NCBI GenBank assembly: GCA_964530165.1
Contig: CAZGYE010000020.1
Coordinates: 1 to 35,984, forward strand
Source of the DNA: CAZGYE01 sp964530165
GTDB taxonomy: Bacteria > Planctomycetota > Planctomycetia > Planctomycetales > Planctomycetaceae
DNA length: 35,984 nt
Direction: 5' to 3'
Each line of letters begins with the position of its first letter. Position 1 is the first letter of the stretch. This document shows, one piece after another, positions 7,917 through 15,463 of this stretch. Made by a program: the position numbers and the translations under genes. The notes under the pieces were generated by a model. It had not been told where the DNA came from and did no database searches. It saw only the letters and a list, made by a program, of their open reading frames with translations.

Positions 7917-8189
7917 TCATTCCGCGGCCGTCTTGCCGGGGAGCAGCTTCGCCAGGCGTGATTTGGCGCGAGCCGCCTTGTTCTTGTGGATCAGCTTCTT
8001 GGCGGCGGCCTGATCGAGACGCTTCTGAGCCAGCCGGAAGGCGTCCTGCGCGGTTTGGGCGTCGTCACCGGCTGCGGCCAGGCGAAACTTCTTGATCGTC
8101 GTTCGCAGCGACGACCGCTGGCTGCGGTTCAGTGCGCGGCGTTTCCGGTTTTGGCGAAGAGCTTTCTTGGCACTTTTGATGTTGGGCAT
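7917..8189 (-). CDS. rpsT: 30S ribosomal protein bS20
   Basis: A 90-residue, very basic, helical protein beginning MPNIKSAKKALRQNRKRR, the near-universal start of bS20. It binds the 5' domain of 16S rRNA in the small subunit. The C-terminal half shows the expected lysine/alanine helices (DQAAAKKLIHKNKAARAKSR). It is monocistronic here and convergent with the SIS gene, from which it is separated by 96 bp without a clear terminator. The start ATG at 8189 follows an AT-richer leader with no strong Shine-Dalgarno sequence. Confidence 0.97.
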   Translation of the reverse strand: MPNIKSAKKALRQNRKRRALNRSQRSSLRTTIKKFRLAAAGDDAQTAQDAFRLAQKRLDQAAAKKLIHKNKAARAKSRLAKLLPGKTAAE

Positions 8190-8379
8190 GCTTTTTCAGA
8201 CGATACGTTTTACTGCGGAGACCTGTTGCGGCGAAAGGTCGACTCGCTGCCGAGACGCCCTCCGCCTTCACCTGGCTGGTGAACCACAGAGTCTACTGGG
8301 AGGGGAGACAGTTTACCAGCCCGGAATGACCCTGCAGCCGAAAATGCCCCATGTCGAATGACGAGTCATTACTCAGTCG
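8190..8379. other. upstream region of rpsT with a small dyad
   Basis: No open frame with coding character. It contains the leader of rpsT and, at about 8355-8368, the dyad AATGACGAGTCATT. No convincing sigma-70 boxes were found by eye. Confidence 0.4.
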
Positions 8380-8613
8380 TCATTGTTTCAGATCAGCCTT
8401 CTGGGAAGCTCTCAGGGAGTACGTGAGAGGCTTCTCATACGATGTTCCGACAAAATACGGGGGAGACCACACGCTGAGCGTCATAGACTCCGGCTCAATC
8501 TTATCCAGTATGATCCGCGCATCCCCGCGGTAGATTGCATCGATTTTCAGGTAATTTGCGTTGCAGCCGGTCATGGGGCAGGTCACGCGTTGAGGACTAC
8601 GAAACACCTGCAC
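8380..8613 (-). pseudogene. fragment of a site-specific DNA methyltransferase gene
   Basis: A 77-residue open frame whose middle part, IYRGDARIILDKIEPES followed by LSVWSPPYFVGTSYEK, matches the N-terminal end of N4-cytosine/N6-adenine DNA methyltransferases: the GDA segment that precedes the target region and the catalytic SPPY motif with the usual FVG.SYE continuation. Complete enzymes are 250-400 residues. Here homology stops just after the SPPY segment, the frame ends within about 20 residues, and rpsT follows. No remaining methyltransferase domain lies nearby, so this is most likely a decayed remnant of a lost restriction-modification or orphan methylase gene. Confidence 0.6.
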
Positions 8614-8648
8614 CTCAAACCGTTCGCGGCGACGTTAGACCCCGGTGC

Positions 8649-9722
8649 TCAATTTCGTTCCGGCTCGCGGCCAGAGAGCCGTTGACGCAAGTAACTGGCC
8701 CGGGCCGTGTTCCGCTCGGCCGACTCGAGTTTCTCTTTCTTCAGCTTCTGCAGGTGCGCCGGTTGCGTGTGGATGAAGAGCTCGTTGACGGTCGGAATCG
8801 CCAAGTCGTCGATCAGCCCCAGATTGATGCCCATGCGGACGCTGGAAAGCAGATGCATTGTCTCTTCGGAACTAATCGTCTGCGCGTTCTGCAGGATTCC
8901 GTACGCTCGGGAAACCTGATCGTGCAAGCTGGGGCGATTGTCTTTGACCAAGGCGTTGCGGACCCGCCGTTCGTACGCGATGATGTTGGGCACCACGTCC
9001 TTCAGATTGTCAATGAGCTGCTCTTCGCTCTTGCCCAAGGTGACCTGGTTGGAGATCTGGTAGAAGTCGCCCATCGCCTGGCTGCCTTCTCCGTACAGGC
9101 CGCGGACCGCCAGACTGATCTTCTGCAGCGTCTGAAAGACTTTCTGAATCTCTTTGGTGAGCACCAGCGCCGGCAGATGCAACATGACGCTGACCCGGAT
9201 ACCCGTTCCGACATTCGTCGGACAAGCCGTTAGGTAACCCAACTGTTCGCTGAACGCGTACGTGATCTCTGATTCCAGCACATCATCGATGCGGTCGATT
9301 TCCTCCCAGCAATCATCCAGCGCGAAACCGCTGCGCAGGACCTGAATTCGCAGATGATCTTCCTCGTTGATCATCAGGCTGACGTTTTCCTCACCGCTGA
9401 TGCCGACCCCGCGCGAACCATGGCTTTCGGCATGCTCCCGGCTGATGAGTTGTCGTTCCACTAGGAACTGACGATCGAGCGTCTCCAGAGAATTGACGCT
9501 CACGTAGTTCAGCCGGGTGCCGATGCCGGGACTCTCCAGCTTTTTGCGCAGCAGGCTTTCGATTTCGCATCGGACAGTTTCCTCGGCACGGTTCAGAAAG
9601 GGAAACTGTGCGAGGTTTCGCGCCAAACGGATTCGGCTCGAGATGACAATGTCAGACTCTGGACCGCTTGCCCGCAACCACTCGCCGCTGGTATGCGTGA
9701 GGGTGTCCAGATTCACTGCCAT
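8649..9722 (-). CDS. mcsB: protein arginine kinase McsB
   Basis: A 357-residue ATP:guanido phosphotransferase-family protein, the length of McsB. McsB phosphorylates arginine side chains of proteins and in Bacillus marks them for ClpCP degradation. Conserved segments include IVISSRIRLARNLAQFPF, the substrate/ATP region NEEDHLRIQ, and CPTNVGTGIRVSVMLHLP with the active-site cysteine and nucleotide-binding arginine. The ATG at 9722 is selected because it precedes the conserved start (WLRASGPESDIVISSR) and has GGAAGGAG directly upstream, though the spacing is unusually short; an ATG at 9770 would add 16 unconserved-looking residues. It lies 129 bp downstream of mcsA on the same strand. Confidence 0.92.
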   Translation of the reverse strand: MAVNLDTLTHTSGEWLRASGPESDIVISSRIRLARNLAQFPFLNRAEETVRCEIESLLRKKLESPGIGTRLNYVSVNSLETLDRQFLVERQLISREHAESHGSRGVGISGEENVSLMINEEDHLRIQVLRSGFALDDCWEEIDRIDDVLESEITYAFSEQLGYLTACPTNVGTGIRVSVMLHLPALVLTKEIQKVFQTLQKISLAVRGLYGEGSQAMGDFYQISNQVTLGKSEEQLIDNLKDVVPNIIAYERRVRNALVKDNRPSLHDQVSRAYGILQNAQTISSEETMHLLSSVRMGINLGLIDDLAIPTVNELFIHTQPAHLQKLKKEKLESAERNTARASYLRQRLSGREPERN

Positions 9723-9851
9723 CTCCTTCCCACCGCCCGCCTCGATCGTTCGCCGGGTCGAGAACTGCAAACATCATCCCTGCGATACCGGACTCTGCCG
9801 AAAGGTCGACGACCACAGCCCGAAACCGCTGACACTGTTACGCTGACGCTG

Positions 9852-10376
9852 TTACTCCGCATCCGACTCTTCCGGATTCAACTCCGCTTCCAGGTCCTGA
9901 ATTTCGTCGCGGAGCTTGGCGGCCTCTTCGTACACTTCTTCCTCCACGGCCGTTCGAAGCCGGCTGCGCAGTTTGATCAACTGGTATTGTCGCCGACTGG
10001 CGTCCGGCGCCCGCTTGGGAAACTTGCCGGTGTGCTGCGTCTCGCCGTGAATGTTTTCTAACAACGGCATCAGTTCTTCTTCAAAGGCACTGTAGTCGTG
10101 TGGACACCCCAAGCGGCCCTGACTGCGAAACTCACGAAACGTGATTCCGCAATTCGGGCAAACCAGATGGTCCAGCGCTTCCAGGTCTTCGACGCCGGTC
10201 GCTTCGGAAAGTTTTGCCGCCAAGACATCCTGATCGTCGGGCATTTCTGTGAGATCGGGACCGTTGAGGTACTCCTGAGCGCACGCTTCACAAAGATGCA
10301 GCGCGTGCACCTCGCCTTCCCGCAGCTCCGTGATGTGCAACGTGGCGGGCTTGGAACAGCGACGACACTTCTTCAT
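9852..10376 (-). CDS. mcsA: McsA-like zinc-finger activator with UVR motif
   Basis: A 174-residue partner of McsB. The start MKKCRRC gives two CxxC pairs in the first 35 residues (CRRC and CEAC), a third pair follows (CPNC with a later GCPHDY), and the C-terminus has a UvrB/UvrC-type helical hairpin (LRSRLRTAVEEEVYEEAA). In Firmicutes McsA binds zinc and stimulates McsB kinase activity. The ATG at 10376 is used because the longer open frame adds 32 residues with no family resemblance. Gene order mcsA-mcsB is the same as in Bacillus, although ctsR and clpC are not adjacent here. The gene is divergent from trpE. Confidence 0.85.
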   Translation of the reverse strand: MKKCRRCSKPATLHITELREGEVHALHLCEACAQEYLNGPDLTEMPDDQDVLAAKLSEATGVEDLEALDHLVCPNCGITFREFRSQGRLGCPHDYSAFEEELMPLLENIHGETQHTGKFPKRAPDASRRQYQLIKLRSRLRTAVEEEVYEEAAKLRDEIQDLEAELNPEESDAE

Positions 10377-10518
10377 GATATTGATACTCGTTATGGCAAA
10401 AACCGGTTCACAGACGTGTGCCCTGGTTCTTGAATGGCGGTTTGATTCGAAAACCGCCACGCAGCAATTCAATTTTAGCTTTCACCGAAATGCTGTCAAG
10501 CGAAGCCGTTTTGCGCCT

Positions 10519-10546
10519 TTGCGACGTAACAGCAAGCCGCTATTAT
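10519..10546 (+). promoter_or_regulatory. possible sigma-70 promoter of trpE
   Basis: TTGCGA at 10519-10524 and TATTAT at 10541-10546 are separated by 16 bp. The -10 box overlaps the first possible trpE ATG (10545), so if it is used the mRNA would begin at about 10553 and translation would start at the in-frame ATG at 10554. Confidence 0.3.
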
Positions 10547-12041
10547 GGATGAGATGAATTACTGCCCCAATTTCGAAACGTTCTCGAAGCTTGCCGAGCA
10601 AGCCGATTTCGTCCCCCTTTACCGACAACTGCTCAGCGATACGCTGACGCCCGTCAGCGCCTACTGCAAAATTCAGTGGGGGCCGTGCTCGTTTCTCTTT
10701 GAAAGCGTAGTCGGCGGCGAAAAGATCGGTCGTTACAGTTTTCTGGGTTCCGATCCCTTTCTACGGCTGGAAGCTTTTGGAAACGAGGTGGTCGTCACCG
10801 GTGCGAACGGCGAAAACCGGTATCACGCCGACGACCCGTTGGACGAACTCGAGACACTGCTGCGTCGCTTCAACGTGGTGCATCTGCCCGGCTTGCCCCG
10901 GTTTTGCGGCGGGGCGGTCGGATACGCCGGCTACGATGTGGTTCGCTACACCGAGCACCTTCCTGACGCTCCCGCAGATGACCGCGGTCTGCCCGATTTG
11001 TCGTTCGCGTTGTACGACCGGATGGTGATCTTCGATCAGATCAACAAGACCGTGTTGGTCGTGGTCCAGGCGCCGACGAAAGGCCGGGATTTGCGTGCCG
11101 AGTATGACCGGGCGTCCGGCCGGATTGACGCGCTTTGCCGGCAGTTGCAGCACGGGGCGGCCAATCTGCAGCTCACGGACATCGGCAACATCGAAGGCGA
11201 GCCGACTCTTCGCTGGAAGTCGAACTTCACGCAAGACGGCTTCGAGACCGCCGTCGAGGCCTGCAAAGAGTACATTCGTGCCGGCGACATCTTCCAGGTG
11301 GTCATCAGTCAGCGTCTGACACTGGAAACTCAGGCTCGGCCGCTCGACATCTATCGCGCCCTGCGAGTGGTGAATCCCAGCCCGTTCATGTTCTTGTTGA
11401 AGACGCCGACGGTCGCTCTCGTCGGCAGTTCGCCGGAAATCATGGTGCGGGTTGAGGAGGGCAAGACCACAATCCGCCCGCTGGCCGGCACACGCAGACG
11501 GGGAAAGACAGAAGAAGAGGACCAACGATTGGCCGAGGAACTGCTCGCCGATCCCAAGGAGCGGGCCGAACACGTCATGCTCGTCGACCTGGGCCGCAAC
11601 GACGTCGGTCGCGTCGCTCAGTACGGCTCTGTCGAGCTCAGCGACGTGATGGTCGTCGAGCGCTACAGCCACGTCATGCACATCACGTCGAACGTCGTGG
11701 GACAATTGCAGGAGGGGAAAACGGCGCTCGATGCGCTGCGCGCCGGTCTGCCGGCAGGAACCGTTTCCGGTGCGCCAAAAGTACGGGCCATGGAAATCAT
11801 CGACCTTTTTGAGCCCCATCGCCGCGGCCCCTACGCCGGAGCGGTCGGATACATCGATTTCACCGGCAACATGGATACCTGCATCGCGCTGCGGACGTTG
11901 GTCATGCAGGGACAGACGGCCTACGTTCAGGCCGGCGCCGGCATTGTGGCTGACAGCGTCCCCACGAGCGAGTACCACGAAACGCTCAACAAAGCCAACG
12001 GGCTGCTCAAGGCCGTCGAAATCGCCGAACGCCAGTTGTAG
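10545..12041 (+). CDS. trpE: anthranilate synthase component I
   Basis: A 498-residue chorismate-utilising enzyme, normal length for TrpE. It makes anthranilate from chorismate with ammonia from a TrpG glutaminase, the first committed step of tryptophan synthesis. The N-terminal regulatory region contains VSAYCKI and the LFESVVGGEKIGRYSFLG signature. The C-terminal catalytic domain contains FQVVISQRL, NPSPFMFLLKTP, SPEIMVRVEEG, the IRPLAGTRRRG motif, VDLGRNDVGRVA, GTVSGAPKVRAME and the final IVADSVPTSEYHE. ATG codons at 10545 and 10554 are both possible. TrpG is not adjacent. The gene appears single-copy and monocistronic here. Confidence 0.95.
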   Translation: MDEMNYCPNFETFSKLAEQADFVPLYRQLLSDTLTPVSAYCKIQWGPCSFLFESVVGGEKIGRYSFLGSDPFLRLEAFGNEVVVTGANGENRYHADDPLDELETLLRRFNVVHLPGLPRFCGGAVGYAGYDVVRYTEHLPDAPADDRGLPDLSFALYDRMVIFDQINKTVLVVVQAPTKGRDLRAEYDRASGRIDALCRQLQHGAANLQLTDIGNIEGEPTLRWKSNFTQDGFETAVEACKEYIRAGDIFQVVISQRLTLETQARPLDIYRALRVVNPSPFMFLLKTPTVALVGSSPEIMVRVEEGKTTIRPLAGTRRRGKTEEEDQRLAEELLADPKERAEHVMLVDLGRNDVGRVAQYGSVELSDVMVVERYSHVMHITSNVVGQLQEGKTALDALRAGLPAGTVSGAPKVRAMEIIDLFEPHRRGPYAGAVGYIDFTGNMDTCIALRTLVMQGQTAYVQAGAGIVADSVPTSEYHETLNKANGLLKAVEIAERQL

Positions 12042-12209
12042 CCGGTTCTTCGGATTGATGATTGCCGATTGAAGATTGACGAGTCGACATGACCAGACCA
12101 CGAGTCCGCATCTGGTCCGATCCGGAACCGGCTCCAAAACCGATCTCTTTTGGTTCGCGCGATCCATTGTCGAGTCCGGTCCCGTTCCGTCAAACTGGAT
12201 CTTGGATAG

Positions 12210-12818
12210 TGAGGTGGACCCCAAAAACTGGACAGCTTGATAAGGTGTGATTTCCGGAGATGGAGATGACCGTATCAGGAGGTTCAGGAGATGAGCAAGA
12301 CGCGTCGGAGTTTTGGGGCGTCGTTCGAGGCGAAAGTGGCGTTGTCTGCCGTTCGTGGCGTGAAGACGGCCAGCGAGTTGGCGTCGGAGTTCGGGGTGCA
12401 TCCGACGATGATCGCCAAGTGGAAGAAGCTGCTGCTCGACGGTGCCGCTGAGATTTTCTCGCGGAACGGGTCCAGTCGGGCCGATGACTTTCGGCAACGG
12501 GAAGCGGAGCTCTACCAGCAGATCGGCAAGCTTCAGATGGAACTTCAGTGGCTTAAAAAAAGGTTGCCGGCTTCGACTGAGGCGAAGCGTTCTCTGGTGG
12601 AGCCGGGACATGAGACGCTCAGCGTTCGGCGTCAGTGCGAGTTGTTGCGGCTGCCGCGGACGAGTTGGTATCGGCGACCGGCCGGGGAGTCAGCCGAGAA
12701 TCTGGAGTTGATGAGGCTAATTGACGAGCAGTACCTGCGGACACCGTTTTACGGTTCGAGGAACATGACATGGTGGTTGAACAAGAAACAAGGCCGATCA
12801 GTCAATCGCAAGCGGGGG
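12210..12818 (+). mobile_element. IS3-family insertion sequence, right end missing
   Basis: The left end begins near 12210 with TGAGGTGGACCCCAAAAACT, a form typical of IS3-family terminal repeats. It is followed by an OrfA/OrfB-like transposase reading frame. Similarity to OrfB stops near 12815 and no matching inverted right end appears before the tRNA fragment at 13183, so the element is a truncated copy. The right boundary is approximate. Confidence 0.75.
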
Positions 12819-12839
12819 AGGCGTGAAACTGTTGCCTAA
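12291..12839 (+). pseudogene. truncated IS3 transposase (OrfA fused to OrfB N-terminus)
   Basis: A 182-residue open frame. Residues 1-95 are OrfA-like: an HTH (KTASELASEFGVHPTMIAKW) and a leucine-zipper-like helix (ELYQQIGKLQMELQWLKKRL). Residues 100-172 are the OrfB N-terminal region (LSVRRQCELLRLPRTSWY, LIDEQYLRTPFYGSRNM). In most family members OrfA and OrfB are in different frames joined by programmed frameshifting; here they read as one frame across an A7 run at 12555-12561, which may be natural or an indel. The whole DDE catalytic domain is missing, and the last residues (RGRRETVA) are junction sequence. Not expected to be active. Confidence 0.8.
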
Positions 12840-13182
12840 GATTTTTCGCGGGCGAAAATTCCATACCAAACAGCTCGACGCTGACCGCAGCGCCGGCCGA
12901 CCGGCATTCTCACACTCGCGTCGCCCATCGAGCTGACGGCAACCGAGACCCGTCGCAGCGCATCTCATCCATCCCCCGCCGAAGGCACGGGCACTCCTTC
13001 ACGGCGCGGGCTCAGCCCCTCTTCCCGCTTCATCTCAAACAGCCGGAGCTGTTTGACCGCATCTCTGTTTCGCCTCGTCTCTGAATTCTTCTCCTCTGTG
13101 CCGCAGGGTCGTACTTCCCAAACCTGCCCAATCCACCGCAGTGGAAGTAGATTGCGTTTCGACACCTTGCCGAAATGAAAAA
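12840..13182. other. gene-free stretch between the IS3 remnant and the attachment site
   Basis: No credible gene. Two hairpins are visible: TTTTCGC-GG-GCGAAAA at 12843-12858 and a perfect 8-bp stem CAAACAGC-CGGA-GCTGTTTG at 13036-13055. The last bases (13178-13182 read on the minus strand) give a T-rich run directly after the tRNA 3' fragment, which fits the original terminator of the selenocysteine tRNA gene. On this reading the stretch is the pre-integration downstream flank of the tRNA. Confidence 0.5.
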
Positions 13183-13254
13183 CGGGAGTGGATGGGAATC
13201 GAACCCACCAGACCACTTTTCAGCGGTCTCACTGGGTTTGAAGCCCAGGGCGGT
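13183..13254 (-). repeat. attL: 72-bp core, orphan 3' fragment of tRNA-Sec
   Basis: Identical over 72 bp to 21308-21379. Read on the minus strand it contains the anticodon arm with TCA, the long variable arm, the T arm and the 3' acceptor strand of tRNA-Sec. The D arm and 5' acceptor strand are absent: identity stops at 13254 and element sequence begins at 13255. It cannot make a functional tRNA. The base after its 3' end begins a T-run, as expected for the original gene terminus. Confidence 0.9.
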
Positions 13255-13456
13255 GTCTCCGCAACCTGTTGAAAGGCAGCGGAATTGCGACAAGGGCGGA
13301 ATCGTGGTTGGGCGCTTGGTTGGGCGCGATTCTCACAAATCGCCCGAAATCGACCCCGATTTGGCCTGCCTCATCGCCGCGTGGCCCACGCTGCCGGAGC
13401 CGATCAAGCGGGCGATACTCGGCATTCTCGATTCGGCCCACGCACAAGGCGGATGA
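13255..13456 (+). other. left-end coding tail: alternative C-terminus of the integrase in the circular form
   Basis: The plus-strand frame crossing the attL core stays open to a stop at 13454-13456. It has no credible start of its own in the integrated state. It encodes 66 residues including VVGRLVGRD and DPDLACLIAAWPTLPEPIKR followed by AILGILDSA. The reading phase relative to the 72-bp core is the same as that of the integrase frame at the right copy: base 13183 and base 21308 are both third codon positions. Excision at the core would therefore fuse this tail in frame to the integrase (593 residues in place of 555). Confidence 0.65.
13305..13328 (+). repeat. two tandem 12-bp repeats TGGTTGGGCGCY, left end
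   Basis: TGGTTGGGCGCT and TGGTTGGGCGCG lie side by side 50 bp inside attL. Two further copies and a half copy lie 160 bp inside attR at 21118-21148 in the same orientation. They are candidate arm-type binding sites of the integrase, but they also encode the shared peptide VVGRLVGR. Confidence 0.5.
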
Positions 13457-13470
13457 CCCGCTACGGCCGC
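13343..13470 (+). repeat. imperfect direct repeat flanking the toxin-antitoxin module, copy 1
   Basis: Shares with 14146-14260 the series CGAAAT, CCCC, TTTGGCC, TCGCCGCGTGGCC, CCGGAG, CTCGATTCGGC and GATGACC in the same order and spacing. Both copies encode a related peptide, AAWPTLPEPIKRAILGILDS in this copy. Confidence 0.6.
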
Positions 13471-13534
13471 AACACTTGTTTCACGGAATGCGGAGAGGCT
13501 TGACACGAATGTCATAGTCGGGAATACTTTGTCA

Positions 13535-13789
13535 ATGGCAAGGGTGGTCATCACGCCGAAGGCATTCGAGCAAGTGGATGGGTTGCCGCTGCCGATTCGT
13601 GCCCGTGTGCGGCGGTTGGTCGTGCGGCTGGAGAGCTGGCCGGAAGTGAGCGGAGCCAAGCCGCTACGGGGGAAGCTTGCCGGACGCTATCGCATGCGCA
13701 CCGGTGACTATCGACTGCAATTTCACGTGGAAGGCGAGAATGTCATCATCGAAAAAGTCGGGCATCGGGACCGCTTCTATGACCGTTAA
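13535..13789 (+). CDS. RelE/ParE-superfamily toxin
   Basis: An 84-residue type II toxin. MARVVITPKAFEQVDGLP, RLVVRLESWP, GAKPLRGKLAGRYRMRTGDY and IIEKVGHRDRFYDR match the compact RelE/ParE fold; the conserved central R(Y)RxRxGDYR and C-terminal HR...Y pattern are present. Members cleave ribosome-bound mRNA or inhibit gyrase; this sequence alone does not tell which. The ATG at 13535 is used, with a TTG two codons upstream as alternative. No Shine-Dalgarno sequence is seen. It overlaps the antitoxin gene by 11 bp, toxin first as in HigBA-like systems. Confidence 0.85.
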   Translation: MARVVITPKAFEQVDGLPLPIRARVRRLVVRLESWPEVSGAKPLRGKLAGRYRMRTGDYRLQFHVEGENVIIEKVGHRDRFYDR

Positions 13790-14153
13790 ACCGCAGACGG
13801 TGACCTTGAACGGCAAGCGATTCGTGATCGTCGAAGAAAAGCAATACCGCCTCTTGGAACGCCTGGCTGCAGAAACAGACACGGAGCCGCCCATGCCGGC
13901 TCCGGATGCCCAGGGCAACTATCCGGCCGCCGAGGCGCTGACCGTTTCGATTGCCCGCAGCATCATCCGCCGCCGCCGTGCTGCCGACCTCTCGCAAGCC
14001 GAACTGGCTCGCCGCGCCGGTGTCCGCCCGGAAACGGTCAACCGCATCGAAGCTGGCAAACACGCGCCCAGCATCTCCACGGTCGAGAAGATCGACGTGG
14101 CATTGAGCAAAGCCGAGTCCCCCAACAAACGCCGAACTCGGAAGACGAAATAA
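13779..14153 (+). CDS. XRE-family antitoxin
   Basis: A 124-residue DNA-binding protein. The N-terminal 40 residues (VTLNGKRFVIVEEKQYRLLERL) resemble a short antitoxin-type region; residues about 65-115 form a Cro/C1 helix-turn-helix: LSQAELARRAGVRPETVNRI followed by EAGKHAPSISTVEKIDVAL. It should neutralise the RelE/ParE-like toxin and repress the shared promoter. The ATG at 13779 lies inside the end of the toxin gene, giving translational coupling. The stop codon falls within a stretch resembling 13343-13470 (see the repeat entries). Confidence 0.87.
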   Translation: MTVKPQTVTLNGKRFVIVEEKQYRLLERLAAETDTEPPMPAPDAQGNYPAAEALTVSIARSIIRRRRAADLSQAELARRAGVRPETVNRIEAGKHAPSISTVEKIDVALSKAESPNKRRTRKTK

Positions 14154-14260
14154 CCCCCTTCGTTTGGCCCGGCTTGTCGCCGCGTGGCCGACGCGGCCGG
14201 AGAGCGTCAGAGCGAAGATCCTGGCGCTTCTCGATTCGGCAAACCAGATGACCGTCCGCA
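14146..14260 (+). repeat. imperfect direct repeat flanking the toxin-antitoxin module, copy 2
   Basis: Second copy of the segment at 13343-13470. It encodes LVAAWPTRPESVRAKILALL plus DSA in the same relative frame, beginning at the antitoxin stop codon. It has no start codon of its own and ends in a TGA near 14292. The toxin-antitoxin pair sits between the two copies. Confidence 0.6.
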
Positions 14261-14335
14261 ACCGTGGGTTCACCGCCGTGTTTCGTTTTTGAAACCGCTG
14301 GCCGCTCGCGGCTAACCTCCGTTCCCGTTAGTTCT

Positions 14336-14842
14336 TCACTGCATGAAGCATCCGACAATCTTCCCGGCGAAAGCGAACACGATGACTCCGAAGACGATCC
14401 ACAAACATCCCATCGCGGCTTGTGCAACACCCTGTCCTGCTTCGCGTTTCTTCGCTTCGATCTCAGCTTGACTGACGCCGGGAGCTTTCAGTTGGCCCTG
14501 GCAGTGCGGGCACAAAATCAACTGGCCCAAGTATGCGACATCTTGATGAATGAGCGCCGAACAGTAGGGGCAGATAATTGAGCCGTGCGGTACTGGTTGT
14601 TTCTTTTCTTGCTTGCCTTGTTCGCGTTGCCGTTTGTTGGTTACCAAAATCAACCAAGCTATTGGAACCAGGAGGATCACGGCCAGAATGATTGTTCGAC
14701 CAAGGCTGAAATCATGGCCGGCATGGCCGGCCGGCCTTGGCATCCAGCAGCCGGCTAACGCCGTACAGACGGTTCCAACGGAGAAGAGCGCCAGGCAAAG
14801 CCTCAGATGCCGATTCTCATGTTCGTCTGGTAAATTCTTCAT
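14336..14842 (-). CDS. membrane protein with a zinc ribbon, function unknown
   Basis: A 168-residue protein with an N-terminal hydrophobic stretch ending in a possible lipobox (TALAGC), a second membrane segment (IILAVILLVPIAWLILV), a zinc-ribbon with two CPxC knuckles (CPYC and CPHC, 23 residues apart, around residues 90-115), and a C-terminal membrane segment (LWIVFGVIVFAFAG). It probably exposes a zinc-binding domain between membrane helices. GGGAGG precedes the ATG at 14842 at a plausible distance. It follows the exported protein gene on the same strand by 33 bp and is probably co-transcribed. No known partner. Confidence 0.65.
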   Translation of the reverse strand: MKNLPDEHENRHLRLCLALFSVGTVCTALAGCWMPRPAGHAGHDFSLGRTIILAVILLVPIAWLILVTNKRQREQGKQEKKQPVPHGSIICPYCSALIHQDVAYLGQLILCPHCQGQLKAPGVSQAEIEAKKREAGQGVAQAAMGCLWIVFGVIVFAFAGKIVGCFMQ

Positions 14843-14875
14843 TGTTATGTTACGCCTCCCGGCTCCGCTCGTGTT

Positions 14876-15463
14876 TCAAGGTTTCTTTCTCGCCTTGCGT
14901 ATGCGTACTCCGACGCCGATCGAAAGCGGGGTGCCGACGGGCTTACGTTCACTCGCCTTGAAGTGCTCGACGTACAGACGCCCTTGGGATGGCGTCAGCC
15001 GTTGGATCTCCGATGGAATGAGGCTGGTCCAATAACCGCCGCTCATGGTGAAAATTTTCGCCTTCCGGATGCCCGTCTTTGAATCAACCCAGGAGATGCG
15101 GCCCGCGGTCTCGATCTCGTAGGTGCGTATTCCCCCACCCCCGAATTGAATCCGCCACGTGCCGGCAAGCTCACGGCGTTTCCTTGGCACTGGCGACGTC
15201 AGGGACCTCATTTCGTCGCGGATGGCCAGCGCCTCATCGAGTTGCCCGGACGCCGTGGCCAATTCAAGCGCCTCGCCCAGCGCCGCCTTGTATTTGTCCA
15301 GGGCGTCTTTCGCGGACCGATCGTATTCGCGCTCCGCAGTATTCAGTTCGGCTTGGTAGGTTTTGTAGGCCGTTCGCGCTTTGAGGGATTTGAGATGCGG
15401 CTGTGGTTCACTCGCGAACAGGGTCATGGAGTAAAGTAGAATCAGCGGGAAGGCGTGACGCAT
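14876..15463 (-). CDS. exported protein of unknown function
   Basis: A 195-residue protein starting MRHAFPLILLYSMTLFASEP, a plausible Sec signal peptide. Then comes a charged, probably coiled-coil helix pair (TYQAELNTAEREYDRSAKDA and later ELATASGQLDEALAIRDEMR), then a beta-rich C-terminal domain (LAGTWRIQFGGGGIRTYEIE, ISWVDSKTG, LYVEHF). AGGAGA precedes the ATG at 15463 by 7 nt, which decides this start over longer alternatives. The layout, helical spacer plus small beta domain after a signal peptide, is common in planctomycete exported proteins, but I do not recognise a named family. Confidence 0.7.
   Translation of the reverse strand: MRHAFPLILLYSMTLFASEPQPHLKSLKARTAYKTYQAELNTAEREYDRSAKDALDKYKAALGEALELATASGQLDEALAIRDEMRSLTSPVPRKRRELAGTWRIQFGGGGIRTYEIETAGRISWVDSKTGIRKAKIFTMSGGYWTSLIPSEIQRLTPSQGRLYVEHFKASERKPVGTPLSIGVGVRIRKARKKP

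Noticed and set aside
10761..12611. A 616-residue minus-strand open frame opposite trpE
   Set aside because: It is an antisense shadow of a well-supported trpE gene produced by high GC content, and has no domain features.
13183..13254. A second functional tRNA-Sec gene
   Set aside because: The D arm and 5' acceptor strand are missing, so only the 3' part is present.
13175..13456. Independent 93-residue gene beginning at 13175
   Set aside because: Its first third is the antisense of a tRNA fragment and it has no convincing start. It is better explained as the continuation of the integrase frame across attP.
14301..14312. GCCGC-TC-GCGGC hairpin as a terminator
   Set aside because: Five base pairs with a 2-nt loop and no T-run; it is a common GC-rich palindrome and not supported as a terminator.
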